Below, piece by piece: positions 1 through 10,418 of a stretch of 47,171 bases of DNA; the first letter of the stretch is position 1; every line of letters begins with the position of its first letter. The DNA lies in assembly GCA_001313365.1 (NCBI GenBank), contig BBFS01000030.1, positions 1-47,171 on the forward strand, given 5' to 3'. The stretch is from Paenarthrobacter nitroguajacolicus JCM 14115. GTDB lineage: Bacteria > Actinomycetota > Actinomycetes > Actinomycetales > Micrococcaceae. Position numbers and translations under genes: made by a program. Below the pieces are notes generated by a model. It did no database searches, was not told where the DNA came from, and saw nothing but the letters and a program-made list of their open reading frames with translations.

Positions 1-1295
1 GCCGACGAGGCCGTTGAGGAGTTTCTGGGCCCGGCTGCGGCGGTCCAGGTCTGGTTTGCCTGGTCTGTGTTCTGGTCCGGTGGGCTTGTCGTCGGTGGGA
101 TTGGTGCCGGTGGTGAGTCGTGGGTTGGTGGCGGTGTTCATGGCGGTGGTGAGGGTTTCGTATTGTTCGGCGGTGGCGAAGATTTCGAGGTGGTGGAGTC
201 CGTGGCGGCGTCGGCGGCGGAGGAACGCGCCTTGGAGTTGGCGGAGAGCTTCCTCGGATGGTTCGGCACCGTCCTGGTCGATGACGTCGGTCCAGCGTCT
301 GGTCATCTTGGCGACGAAGTCCGGGTCGGATTCCATCGCGGTGGTGGTGAGGGCGTGTTCCATCCGGGTGATGGTGTCCTCATCGGTGAGTTGCCGGACA
401 GTGTCCAGGGCGGTGCTGATGATCGTCGCCGAACGGGACGGTACCAGGCTGAGGCCAGTGCGTTGGCCAGCACTTCGCGCCGGGCCGGGATCTGCTGCCC
501 GGCCATTCCAGCCTGAGGCACGACATCGGGGGCGAGGGCGAGCCTGCGCCGGGCTTCACCGATGCTGATCCGCAACCGGGCCCGAAGGAACTCAGCGGCA
601 GTCCGGTACCCGTCATCCAAAGGCTCACTGTTGAAACGGCGGCCGCTGTAGCCGCATCTGGGGAACTGCAAACTTCCGAGGACATCGCCGCGTTCACAGA
701 ACTTGCCGGGGTTTCGGATACTGGCTCTGGTTCAGTCCAGCCCGTCCGCCATCCCGACGCCCCCCCGGCGACGCTTGCTGTGCTTCTTTCCGGGTCCGTT
801 CCACCGCCTGCGCCGCGACGACCTGCAAGTACTCCAACGACCGGGAGATCTCCTCGACCCTGCCCGCGAAATCGGCAGCCGCAACAAAACCAAACAACCG
901 CGCCTCATCGACTACGGATTCACGAAGCAACCCCCCAAGGCTTCGCTAGCCTGCTCAAGCGGCTCGCCCACAGCACCGGGTGAAGGCCGGCCGCCTTCGA
1001 TCAGACTTGCTCTGCGCTTGATGTCGGCCGCCAAGACTAAAGGCAAACCAGGCGCAGCGTCCAAGGATTTCACGCCGTCACCGGTGCTGAACTCCGGTAA
1101 GCCGCTCAATGACTCCAATCCGGGAAGCAGCCCAGCGCCTCGAGGGCTACCCGCGAAAGTGTCGGCCGCCGTCGAACCCCTCAATGTGGCCGTCCGGACA
1201 GGGACACTCGTGGACCTCAGGGACCGCTGACGCAGCAGCGCATCGGCGCGCGGTGAACCCGCCCGCCGTGCCACGACCTGCCCGATTGCTCCCAT
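1..1295 (-). CDS. DUF222 / HNH endonuclease family protein, 3' end beyond the window
   Basis: The reverse strand reads as a DUF222 protein once three frame breaks are bridged (near 955, near 690-760, near 450). Recognisable pieces are an N-terminal part with ESVVDEARLFGFVAAADF, the DUF222 helix FLRARLRISIGEARRRLALA, and a long clean stretch from about 450 to 1 ending DRRSRAQKLLNGLVG. In this family the HNH nuclease motif follows at the C-terminus; that part lies left of base 1, so nuclease activity cannot be judged. Such genes are multicopy in Arthrobacter relatives and many are of unknown role. The start at 1295 is the longest open reading and is uncertain. The breaks coincide with C runs or short CC/GG runs, so sequencing error is likelier than decay. 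Confidence 0.75.
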
Positions 1296-1385
1296 AAACC
1301 AACCCTGTCATGGAGCTCTGACATTATTAGCTCCTCTGCAATGACCCTCCTGTATGACGGCAAAGAAGAGGGCATCCGGCGGTAA

Positions 1386-1610
1386 CCAACGGAAAATGCT
1401 GGCGTCGGATGCCTACAGCGTGGGCAGCGCCAAACCGTCTACACGCCGCCCGGCGAATGGCATTGGCACGGCGCGGCTCCGGACCACTTCATGAGTCACC
1501 TGGCCACGTGGGAACCGCGTGCCTCACAGACGGCTCCGAGACGACGCCATGCTGGACCACTTGCACCTCACCACCGCGCGCCTGCACCAAGCAGACCCCC
1601 CCGTCGGTGA
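1386..1610 (+). pseudogene. Remnant of a small cupin-domain protein
   Basis: The frame opens after the stop at 1383 and closes at 1608-1610. It encodes a stretch with GEWHWHGAAPDHFMSHLA, typical of the second cupin motif of small single-domain cupins (metal-binding His residues in HWHG and in MSHLA). A weak match to the preceding cupin strand (AGVG) lies just upstream, but the expected N-terminal half with the first His-rich motif is absent and the C-terminus does not read sensibly. This looks like a decayed or heavily error-damaged gene. An 8-base inverted repeat (1371-1378 with 1406-1413) lies at its left part. Apart from this fragment I see nothing in 1296-1668. Confidence 0.4.
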
Positions 1611-1668
1611 CGTGAAGCGTTTGCCCTCCGGCGTGAAGTTGACGAATGAGTAGAAGTTGATGGCTGGA

Positions 1669-2574
1669 TTACTTGTTGTGAATGTTTCGGAGGTCCCCCC
1701 CGGCATCCTCAGGAATGGCGAGGGTCGTCGCGGCCCAGCTTGCGAGCAGCTGCAGGGCATCCGCCGTACCGGTGCCGGGTTCCGCGTTGTAGACCGTTAG
1801 GGTCAAACCGGCATCGGCGGACAGCTCAAGGGCCTCGTACAACAAATGCAGATCGCCAACTATCCGATGCCGGAAGTGCTTCTTCCGGTGTAATGCTGGC
1901 GAACGTTATGGGATGCCCAACGAACCCGGAATTCCTCGCTGCGCGTGGACAGCTCACCCACAAGGTCGCTGAGGCCCCCCCGGTCGTAGGGATCGCGGCC
2001 CGCCTCGGTCCGCATAATGGCCACCGTGTCGTTAGCCGCCCGTTCCCAATCCGTATAGAAATCCCGGCTGCGAGGATCGAGAAAGAGGAAACGGGCATGA
2101 TTGGGCGGCCCGGCCGGACTGTCGTAAATATCTGAGTACAAAGCACGCCCCCAGGGCGTTTGTTGCCAGCAGATCCAGGCGACCGTTGCGGATAAAGGCG
2201 GGGGGGAACCGCTGATCGCATCGAGGGTGAGTTGCACGCCAGGCCGGATGACCTGTTTCCGTACCGGCCGGCGTCGTGACCTGCCACCTTCACTTGCAGC
2301 GCGGGCAAGGTCGTACAAGTGGGCGCGTTCGGCGTCGTCGAGTTGCAGGGCGTTCGCCAGGGATTCCAACACGCTTTCCGAGACGCCTGCGAGATTTCCC
2401 CCGCTCCAGGCGGGTGTAGTACTCCACGCTGACTCCGGCCAGTATGGCAACTTCGCCGCGGCGGAGGCCCGGTACGCGGCGGTTGCCGCCATAGGCGGCC
2501 AGTCCCGCTTGCTCGGGCGTGATCTTCGCCCGTCGCGTGGAGAGGAAATCGCGCGTCTCTGTCCGGTTGTCCAT
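1669..2574 (-). CDS. XRE-family regulator with MmyB-like ligand-binding domain
   Basis: A cytoplasmic transcription regulator of about 300 residues. The N-terminus has the MmyB-family helix-turn-helix: ITPEQAGLAAYGGNRRVPGL, then GEVAILAGVSVEYYTRLERG. The C-terminal MmyB ligand-binding domain includes PPNHARFLFLDPRSRDFYTDW and a terminal segment FRHRIVGDLHLLYEALEL. It has a +1 frame break at a G run at about 2400 and a one-base loss at about 1885; corrected, it ends DLRNIHNK at 1669. It is divergent from a zinc alcohol dehydrogenase 129 bases away. MmyB regulators are often beside an oxidoreductase gene, so control of that dehydrogenase is likely but inferred. The start is ATG 2574, placed 6 bases after a TACCGT box, which suggests a leaderless mRNA. 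Confidence 0.85.
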
Positions 2575-2580
2575 GCTTCA

Positions 2581-2614
2581 ACGGTATGACCTTTGGCCCG
2601 CTAAGGGAGTCCCT
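2581..2614 (-). promoter_or_regulatory. mmyB-type regulator promoter with small palindrome
   Basis: On the reverse strand TACCGT (2586-2581) ends 6 bases before the ATG at 2574, matching the TANNNT geometry of actinobacterial leaderless promoters. An 11-base palindrome, AGGGA-G-TCCCT at 2604-2614, covers the expected -35 position and is a candidate operator for the regulator itself. No good -35 hexamer is visible. Confidence 0.4.
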
Positions 2615-2637
2615 GTCATTACCCCTAACAGCAGTAA

Positions 2638-2660
2638 CTCCTTTCACTCAGGGAAAGGAG
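2638..2660 (+). promoter_or_regulatory. Hairpin burying a perfect Shine-Dalgarno in the dehydrogenase leader
   Basis: CTCCTTTC (2638-2645), a 7-base loop and GAAAGGAG (2653-2660) form a perfect 8-bp stem. The right arm contains AAGGAGG, complementary to the 16S 3' end, placed 5 bases before an ATG at 2666. That ATG opens a reading frame out of phase with the dehydrogenase start at 2704, so it may be a leader peptide or a false start. Confidence 0.35.
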
Positions 2661-2703
2661 GTTAGATGGAAACATCCAACAACGTTCACCACGCAGGAGA
2701 AAC

Positions 2704-3756
2704 ATGCCTACCGCTAACGCTTACGCTGCCCCCCCTCGGCCACGGGCGACCTGACCCTGACCACCATCGAACGTCGCGAGGTCGGTCCGAACGACGTCCA
2801 CATCGATATCAAGTTCGCCGGCATCTGCCACTCGGACATCCACACTGTTCGGGGGGGTGACTGGGGCCCGCAGCAGTATCCCTTGGCCCCCCCGGGCCAC
2901 GAAATCGCCGGCATCGTCACCGGGGGTTGGCTCGGATGTCACCAAGCACAAGGTGGGCGACCGTGTCGCGTCGGCTGCATGGTGAACTCCTGCAAGGAGT
3001 GCAAGAACTGCCTTGCCGGTGAGGAACAGTACTGCCTTCAGGGAAACGTGGGCACCTATGGCGCCGTTGACCGTGACGGCACCATCACGCAGGGCGGGTA
3101 CTCCAGCAGCGTCGTGGTGAATGAGACTTCGTCGTCACCATCCCGGAAGGTTTGGACCTCGACGTCGCCGCACCGTTGCTGTGCGCCGGCATCACCACCT
3201 ACTCGCCTTTGCACCACTGGGGGGGCGCCGGTCCCGGTAAGAAGGTTGCCGTCGTCGGTCTTGGCGGGCTCGGCCACATGGCTGTCAAGATCGCCGACGC
3301 ATGGGTGCCGAGGTGACAGTGCTCTCGCAGTCGCTGAAGAAGATGGAGGACGGGCTCAAGCTGGGCGCGGACCACTATTACGCCACAAGCGACCCCGCCA
3401 CGTTCGAACAGCTCGCCGGCACCTTCGACCTCATCATCAACACTGTCAGCGCTTCCATCGACATCAGCGCTTACTTGCAGCTGCTCACGCTCGACGGCAC
3501 GCTGGTCAACGTTGGCGCGCCCGCCGAGCCGTTGCCGGTCAACGTGTTCTCGCTGATTATGGGTCGCCGCCGCTTCGCCGGTTCCGCGATCGGCGGTATC
3601 CGCGAAACCCAGGAAATGCTGAACTTCTGCGCGGAGCACGGCCTTGGCGCCGAGATCGAGGTCATTCCGGCCAGCAAGATCAACGATGCCTACGAACGCG
3701 TTCTTGCCTCCGATGTCCGCTACCGCTTTGTCATCGACGCCTCCACCATCGGCTAG
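2704..3756 (+). CDS. Zinc-dependent NAD(P) alcohol dehydrogenase (AdhC/YahK-like)
   Basis: A medium-chain dehydrogenase of about 350 residues that interconverts alcohols and aldehydes with NAD(P)H. Visible: catalytic zinc ligands in GICHSDIHT and GHEIAGIV, the structural zinc loop [15 protein letters not shown] with four cysteines, and the Rossmann motif [13 protein letters not shown]. The C-terminal half from about 3300 reads cleanly to [11 protein letters not shown]. The N-terminal half is broken at G/C runs near 2730, 2850, 2890, 2925 and 2970. The start at ATG 2704 gives [10 protein letters not shown] and is preceded by AGGAG. It is divergent from the MmyB regulator. The overall pattern fits the cinnamyl-alcohol/YahK branch; the natural substrate is unknown. 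Confidence 0.9.
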
Positions 3757-3787
3757 ATGCACAGCACTCCTAGAGCAGCATCATGAG

Positions 3788-3828
3788 AAAGGCCACGCCC
3801 CCCGTTAATGGGGGGGCGTGGCCTTTTC
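3788..3828 (+). terminator. Rho-independent terminator after the alcohol dehydrogenase
   Basis: An AAGGCCACG arm with a C run, the loop GTTAAT, then a G run with CGTGGCCTTTT form a long stem followed by T residues. The two arms carry 6 C and 7 G, so the run lengths may be inflated by error. It lies between the dehydrogenase stop (3756) and the hrpB start. Confidence 0.8.
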
Positions 3829-3856
3829 CTGCACCACGCAGCAGGGACAATGGTCT

Positions 3857-6518
3857 GGTGACTTTCAGACTGGACACCATCGGCACGGGGCTGGTCTTTG
3901 CGGAATCCCTCGCCAAGCTTGCTACAGCCTTGCAAAACCAAGGCGACGGCGGAACGGCAGTAGTCCAGGCGCCGCCCGGCACAGGAAAAACCACACTGGT
4001 TCCACCCCTGCTCGCCAATCTCGTGTCCGAACAGAACCCGGGCCAACCACGCGTCGTCGTCACTCAACCACGGCGTGTAGCCGCCCGCTCAGCCGCACGC
4101 CGCCTGGCCACGTTGGACGGCAGCCGCCTGGGTGGCAGGGTGGGCTACACCGTCCGAGGTGAAAGCAAAGTCAGCCAGGACACCGTGGTCGAATTCGTCA
4201 CGCCAGGCATTCTCCTTCGACGTCTTCTGGCTGACCCCGGCCTTGAAGACGTCCACGCCGTGGTCCTGGATGAGGTCCACGAACGTGGACTCGAAACGGA
4301 TCTCCTGGTCGGCATGCTCGCGGAGGTTCGTGAGTTGCGCGGTGACCTCACGCTGGTGGCCATGTCGGCAACCCTCGACGCCCCGCGTTTCGCAGAGCTG
4401 CTTGGGACAGGGCTCGACGGCGGTGGGCCGGCTCCCGTCGTCGACTGCCCTTCCGCGCTGTACCCGTTGGAGGTCCAGTGGGCTCCGGCCCGGGAGCATC
4501 GACTGGATACCCGCGGCGTCTCCCGAGGTTTCCTTGATCATGTGGCCCACACGGCCGCGACATCCTACGCAGCGGCCCTGAGCCGGAATCCCGAGGTAGA
4601 CGCACTGGTTTTCCTCCCGGGAGCCCGGGAAGTTTCCGACGTCGCCACTCGTCTTCGCGGTCAGCTGCCACAAGGTGTGGAGGTGCTCGAGCTGCACGGA
4701 CAGATAGGTCCGGAAGCCCAGGACCGGGCAGTATCCGGCCGTGAACCCGGCGGGCCGCCCCCCCGGACCATTGTGTCCACATCGTTGGCTGAATCGTCCC
4801 TGACCGTTCCCGGCGTACGATTGGTCATCGATTCCGGCCTTTCAAGGGAACCACGACGGGACGCCGGCCGCGGAATGTCCGGCCTCGTGACCGTCTCCTG
4901 TTCGCGTGCTTCGGCAGATCAACGCGCCGGTCGCGCAGCGAGACAAGGACCGGGCACGGTGGTTCGCTGCTATGACCAGCAAGCCTATGCTGCAGCTCCG
5001 GCACATCAGACCCCCCCCGAAATCTCCGTTGCAGACCTCACCAGCGCTGCCTTGGTCCTTGCCTGCTGGGGGCGCGCCCGGCGGTTCAGGATTGCAGCTG
5101 CCGGACGCACCACCAGCCGCGGCCATAAACGATGCCGTGGAGGTCCTCCGCGAACTGGGTGCTGTTACACGCGACGGAACAGTCACTGCCGCGGGTAAGA
5201 CCCTGGCGCGCATCCCAGCCGACCCCCCGGCTTGCCCGTGCCTTGTTGGATGGATCGGCTGTTGTGGGCCAACGCGCAGCGGCTGAAACAGTAGCACTCG
5301 TTGCCGGCGATCAAAGGGCACCCGGCGCCGACCTGACGAAGCTGCTTACGGCACTGCGTTCCGGATCAGATCCGGGCGCCCGACGTTTCGCGGAAGACGT
5401 CAGGCGGATGGAGTCGCTGATACAGAAGGAGACGCGGGTACGGCAGGAGGTTGCCGCCGTCGTGCATCCCACACCGCCTGCCGGTGTCACGGAAAGGGAA
5501 GCGCCCGGTTTTGTGGTGGCGTTGGCTTTCCCTGACCGCGTGGCCAGGCGTGTGCCCGGCGATGGATCCACCACGTACTTGCTCTCGTCAGGGACGCGGG
5601 CCGGGCTCCCCCCACTGGCAGTTCACTGTCCGGGCACGATTGGCTCGCGGTTGCCGAGGTGTCGCGCGCCCAGGGACGTGATGCCGCCGGCACCGGCGCG
5701 GTCATCCGTTCCGCCGCGCCCTTGTCGCTTGAAATGGCGGAAGCTGCCGCGCCGGATCTCCTCACGGAGGCGGTGCGGGCGAAGTTTGACCAGGGCCGGG
5801 TAATGGCCAGGCTGGAGCGCCGTATGGGAGCCATCGTCTTGTCCTCGACGCCATCCGTCCCAGCGCCGAGTCCGGGCGTCATGCCGTTTCCGAGGCGTTG
5901 GCGAAGGCAGGTTTGTCCATGATCGGCTGGTCGACCGCAGCTGATGCCCTGCGCCGCCGCCTTGCGTTGCTGCACCGCGAGCTCGGAAGTCCCTGGCCCG
6001 ACGTCCGCGAAGCCGCGCTGCTGTCCACGCTGGAGGACTGGCTGGGCCCGGAGCTGGAAGCGATTGCCGCCGGCGCCTCGGTGAGTTCCATCAACCTCGT
6101 CGACCCTTTGAGGCGCCTGCTCCCATGGCCGGAGGCTGCCCGGCTCGAAGACCTCGTGCCGGAGCGCTTGGCGGTGCCGAGTGGTTCGCGTGTCCGGATC
6201 GAATACCCCCCCGAGGTTTCGGACAGCAGCGGCGGTGGTCACGACGACGGCCGCCCCCGTTGTGGCGGTCAAGCTTCAGGAATGCTTCGGTTGGGACCGC
6301 ACGCCGCGTCTCGTGGAGGGTAGGGTCCCCCCCGTGCTGTTTCACTTGCTATCCCCCCGGCAGGAAGGCCGCTGGCCGTCACGGACGATCTCGCCTCTTT
6401 TTGGTCCGGTCCCTACTCCCAGGTTCGGGCCGAGATGCGTGGGCGTTACCCCCAGGCATCCCTGCCCGAAGACCCGTGGACCGCACCGGCCACGGCCAAG
6501 ACGAAGAACAGGATGTAG
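3857..6518 (+). CDS. hrpB: ATP-dependent helicase HrpB
   Basis: A DEAH-box (SF2) helicase of about 880 residues; its cellular role is poorly known. Visible: Walker A region QAPPGTGKTT, motif Ia TQPRRVAARS, Walker B as DEVHERG, motif III MSATLD, motifs V/VI with STSLAESSLTVPGV and QRAGRAAR. The C-terminal HrpB-specific part is recognisable: LASFWSGPYSQVRAEMRGRY followed by HPWPEDPWTA. The first 380 residues read through; later parts are split by C/G runs near 5010, 5090, 5225, 5610, 5690, 5860, 6205, 6255, 6328 and 6355. GTG 3857 gives VTFRLDTIGTGLVF; GACAAT ends 6 bases upstream, a possible leaderless -10 box. It is convergent with the amidohydrolase (24-base gap). Confidence 0.92.
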
Positions 6519-6542
6519 CCGCTCGTCCCCCGGAAAGGCCGG

Positions 6543-8178
6543 CTAAGCCTGCCGCTCCAACATGAATTGGATTTCCCCCGTCCACAAACGTCCCCCAGCA
6601 CGCTGCCTGCTGCGAATTCGTCCGGGGGGGCAGTGGTCAGGGGGATCGAGCTCGAACGCCGTGAAATCGGCGCGCTTGCCCACGGTGATGGAGCCCGAAA
6701 CGTCCCACTGGCCTGCAGCTTTCGCTGCGTGGGAGGTGTATCCCTCCAGAGCTTGGAGCGCTGTGAGGGCTTGGGACGGTGCGATGGCTCCTGCTCCGGA
6801 TTCCCCCGAACGACGGCGCAACTGCGTCCGCGATGATTGGAAGCGGCTCGTAGGGCGCGATCGGCCAGTCAGAGCCGATACCCAGAGTCACTCCGGCGTC
6901 GCGAAGATCACGGCAGCGCCATGCCCGGTCCGCCCGCTCCGAGCCAAGGCGCGTAGACCAGTTGTCGCTGTGATCGGCAAGTGAGTAGTGGGTGCAATGG
7001 GTCGGCTGCATGCTGGCCACCACGCCTGCGCCTTGAAGCGTGCCACCAGCTCATCGGGCACTGTTTCAATGTGCTCGATCCTGTGGACGGTTCGGTGCAG
7101 GATGTCGGCAGGAACGTTGTTTCGCAGCGATTCCAAGGCCTCCAATACATGGTCCACCCCGGCATCGCCGATAGCGTGTGTGGCTGTGGGAATTCCGCGG
7201 GAGGCAAAGTACCGGACGGCGGCGGAGTATTCCTCGGGCCGCGGCCAGAACGGTGCGGTGGATTGGCCGTGAATATCAGCTTCGTAGAGCCAGGCTGTTC
7301 CGTTGTCCACGGTGCCATCGACGAAGAGCTTAATGGCCTCAATGGACCAGCGCCGGCCCCCGGTGCCGATGCTGCGGGCCAGCTCTTTCCATTCGGCCTC
7401 ACCACTGCCCGGCATGCACCACGGCGCGGTCCGAAGCCGCAGCGGGAGTTCGCCGTCCGCCTCCAATGCCTGGAAGAGTGCGGTGGATTCCTCGCTGTGG
7501 TCCATGATGTGGCCGCCCGTCAGGCCCGAGCGGGCGAAGTCCCCCCCAGGAGCTCGGCGAGTCGCGTTTTGCGTTGGGCGAAGGACTCTTGCGGGATGTG
7601 TCGCTGCACCAATTCCATGGCCGCAGCTTCGAGCAGGAGCCCCGTGGGAACGCCGTCCGCGTCGCAGACCACCTCAGAGGCTTGGTCGAATTCGAATCGG
7701 CCATGGACTCCGGCCAGTTCCAGGCGCGGCTGTTTGCCAATGCCGAATGACCATCGAACAAGCGAATAAGCGCGGGCTGGTCCCCCGGTGACGGTGTCCA
7801 GCACACTGCGGTGCAACGGTACAGTTCCGAAAGCGTTCGGGTTCAGTCCCCATCCGCGCAACCAGCCGCCGTCGTTTGCTGCTTCTCCGCGCAGGAGTGT
7901 GAGGACTTCATCCAGCGACGTAGCGCCGGCAAGGTCGACGCCGATTGTCAGGTCCAAGCCGAACACCGTGCATATGGCAGTCCACCAACCGGGCGTGAGC
8001 GTCGCGTTACCGAGGTCCACCACCGTGTGTCCGCCTGTTGCCAGTCCCTGGCGTCTTGGCGGCTGCCGACGGCGGTGATCAACCCGCCGCTGACGGCGAC
8101 GGCCTGGACCGACTGGTCCTGGTGTCGCTCATCCATCGTGTGAATGGTGTCGGCAAGGACAATGAGGTCAGGAGTCAT
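6543..8178 (-). CDS. Amidohydrolase family 3 protein (YtcJ-like)
   Basis: A metal-dependent hydrolase of about 540 residues. It begins MTPDLIVLADTIHTMD, has the HxH metal-binding motif (HMH near 7978, out of frame because of a one-base loss), VDGTVDNGTAWLYE, later metal-site regions THAIGDAG and HRIEHIE, and the barrel-end signature GIGSDWPIAPYEPL. The C-terminus is SITVGKRADFTAFELDP. Family members hydrolyse amides or imines of small molecules; the substrate is not predictable. The ATG overlaps the end of the APC permease gene by 11 bases, so the two are translationally coupled, and the permease may import the substrate. Frame breaks occur near 6630, 6810, 7015, 7540 and 7980. Confidence 0.88.
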
Positions 8179-9634
8179 GGGTTTCAAAGCTTCCAATCCG
8201 GGCAAAGACGTCGGGGGGGCGGGTGGTGCGAAGCCTGCGGGCAACCAGTAGGCCGGCAAGGAAAACAACGGGCGCGACCAGGAGCAAGATGGTGTTGGTC
8301 AGCGCATCGGCAAAGGTGAGGAGTTCGATGTTGATGGCGATCAGTGCCACCACGCCGAACAGCAGGATGGCCGAGGTCACGCTCAGGGGGATGAGGAAAC
8401 GGTGCGTGGCCGCGGCAGGGTTACGCCGCAAGTAGATGAATGCAGCTACCGACACCAGTCCCTGCAGGGCCACGATCCGAAGATGCCCGGCGTGTTGACC
8501 CAGATGAGCAGCTGCTTGTAGGGATCCGCACCGGCGATGGCACAAATGCTGATGACGACGGCCGCAAGAATGGTCTGGATCTGCCTGCACGGTGCGGTGA
8601 TTTGTACTTGGGGTGCGTCCTGCCGAGGAACGCGGGGGAGCACACCGTCTTTGGCGAGCATGTATACGTAGCGGTTGATGGCGTTGTGGAAAGCCAGTTG
8701 GGAGGCGTAAACGCTGGTCACGATCAGCACGTACATGACGACTTCCGCCCACGGGCCCACGTACTGGTTGATGGTGGCAAAGAACATTCCATCGGCCAGC
8801 TCCCCCCCGGCGGCAACAACCACGTTTCCATCGCCGTAGGCCTGGATGACGGTCCACACAATGAAGGCGTAGAACACGGACATGAAACCCACTGCGATGT
8901 AGGTTGCCCGGGGAACGGACTTGTCCGGATTACGCGCTTCGCGGCGGTACAGCACGGTGGACTCGAAGCCCATGAAGGCAGCAAAGCAGATAGCCAGGAT
9001 GGCCAGGACACCCGGAGTGAAGGCATGCTCGGGGGGAGAACGAGGCGAAACTGATGCCTTCAGCGCCGCCACGTGCAAGAATTCCGAATCCCATGATGGC
9101 CAGGATCGCAGTCTCGGCGATAAGCAGGACGCCGAGGACTTTCGCGCCAACATCGATGCCCCCCCGGTATCCCAGGAACCAAACGGCCGCGATTGCTACC
9201 AAAGCGACGGCAGGCCAGGGCACGTCCCAGCCGAAGAGTGCGAGGAGCATGGCTTGGGTCTGGACGGCGAACAGTCCGTAGACGCCGATTTGCAGGCAGT
9301 TATAGGAAACGATCGCCAGGATGGCTGAGGCCAGGCCCACGGTTTTGCCCATGGCCAAGGTGATGTAGGTGTAGAAGCCGCCAGCGGCTTTGACGTGTTT
9401 GGTCATGGCCATGAAGGAGACGGCGAAGACCAGCAGGACCGCTCCGGCAATGGCGTAGCCCATGGGGGGGCGCCTATGCCCCAACGCCGATGGCTACAGG
9501 TGCCACGCCGGCCATAACGGTGAGAGGGGCTGCCGCGGAGATCACCAGGAAGGCGATGCCGCCGGTGCCTATGGCGTTGCGCTTGAGCCATTCCCGGCGT
9601 CTGCTGCCGGAGGTCGGGTTTCGAGGTCAGACAT
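8168..9634 (-). CDS. APC-family amino acid/polyamine permease
   Basis: An integral membrane transporter of about 480 residues with roughly 12 hydrophobic segments. It begins MSDLETRPPAADAG, then IGTGGIAFLVISAAAPLTVM, the APC motif region typical of the N-terminus; FGFxxF-like glycine-rich and FAAFMGFESTVLYRREARNP segments follow. The C-terminal end is FARIGSFETHDS. It has a GAGGA Shine-Dalgarno before ATG 9634 and breaks at runs near 8490, 8805, 9035, 9160, 9465 and 9590. It is the first gene of a two-gene operon with the amidohydrolase. It is divergent from a TetR regulator, with a palindrome between them. Substrate unknown; an amino acid or amine is the family expectation. Confidence 0.88.
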
Positions 9635-9686
9635 GGGGATCCTCTGGGGTGTTTGGGGAGGGGAGTTTCAGGAGAAGGTGAACATT

Positions 9687-9705
9687 AAGCGAAAGGCTTT
9701 CGTTT
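9687..9705. promoter_or_regulatory. Candidate TetR operator between permease and regulator
   Basis: CGAAAG-G-CTTTCG at 9690-9702 is a perfect palindrome, and the symmetry extends to 8 of 9 positions per arm over 9687-9705. It lies in the 162-base divergent region, close to the permease start. The position and form fit a TetR-dimer site, which would let the regulator at 9797 control the permease operon. This is inference from context. Confidence 0.45.
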
Positions 9706-9796
9706 ATCGTAAGTCCTTGTGACCCCCCCGCGCACAATACCTCGACGCAAACTTCTGGCTAGAGTCGTAACAACAACCTTGAATGGAGACACCCGT

Positions 9797-10418
9797 ATGG
9801 CACGCCCGCTGGTCCCGCTGATATCGATTGATGCACTCGTCACCGCTGCCTTGAACTGGTGGACGAGGCAGGGGGGGACTTCAGCCTGCCAAAACTTGCC
9901 AAGCGGATCGGCGTGAGCCAGTCCTCCATCTACAACCACGTCAGCGGGCGGGAGGAGATCCTCGAGCTCATGCGTGGCCGGATCATCTCCGAGAGCCCCT
10001 ACGTCCTGGAGGACGAGCAAGATTGGGAGGCGTCACTTCGCGCGATTGTCCGGAGTTATCGAGACGCCTTTGCCCGCCATCCAAAACTCGCGCCCCTGCT
10101 GGTCCTCCAAACCGTTCAGGACGCACAGGTCATGGCCCTCTACGAGAACCTGGCAGTGGCCCTCGAAGCCGCGGGATTCCGCGGGCGGGACGTGATGTCG
10201 GCAATTTCCACCATAGACAGCTTCGCCCTGGGCTTCGCGCTGGACCTGGCAGCTCCCGACGTCGTCTGGGCGCCACCGGCGCAGGGGTACCCCCCCGCCC
10301 TCACCAGCGCTTTGGCTCACGCAGGACCACCAGTGAGCGAGGCGAGGCAGCTTTCGACTTCGGACTCGAGATACTCATCGCCGGCCTGCATTCCCGTCTT
10401 CAGCCGTCAGTGCTGTGA
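9797..10418 (+). CDS. TetR-family transcriptional regulator
   Basis: About 205 residues. The N-terminal helix-turn-helix is clear: FSLPKLAKRIGVSQSSIYNH then VSGREEILELMRGRI. The C-terminal ligand-binding part includes HPKLAPLLVLQTVQD and AISTIDSFALGFALDLA, the pattern of TetR proteins with an all-helical effector domain. Breaks occur at G/C runs near 9870 and 10290; corrected, it ends LHSRLQPSVL with TGA at 10416-10418. The start is ATG 9797 with GGAGA upstream. The stop overlaps the GTG of the next gene. It is divergent from the permease/amidohydrolase operon, which it probably represses. Confidence 0.88.

Noticed and set aside
14..568. Long open reading frames on the plus strand at the left edge
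   Set aside because: They are the shadow of the DUF222/HNH gene on the other strand; their Ser/Arg/Val-rich translation has no family features.
3783..3857. Extended N-terminus for hrpB beginning MRKATPPVNGG
   Set aside because: It would translate the terminator hairpin; HrpB similarity begins at the GTG at 3857.
9719..9916. Short open frame upstream of and overlapping the TetR start
   Set aside because: Its only family-like stretch is TetR sequence; the start at 9797 agrees with the helix-turn-helix length and has a ribosome site.
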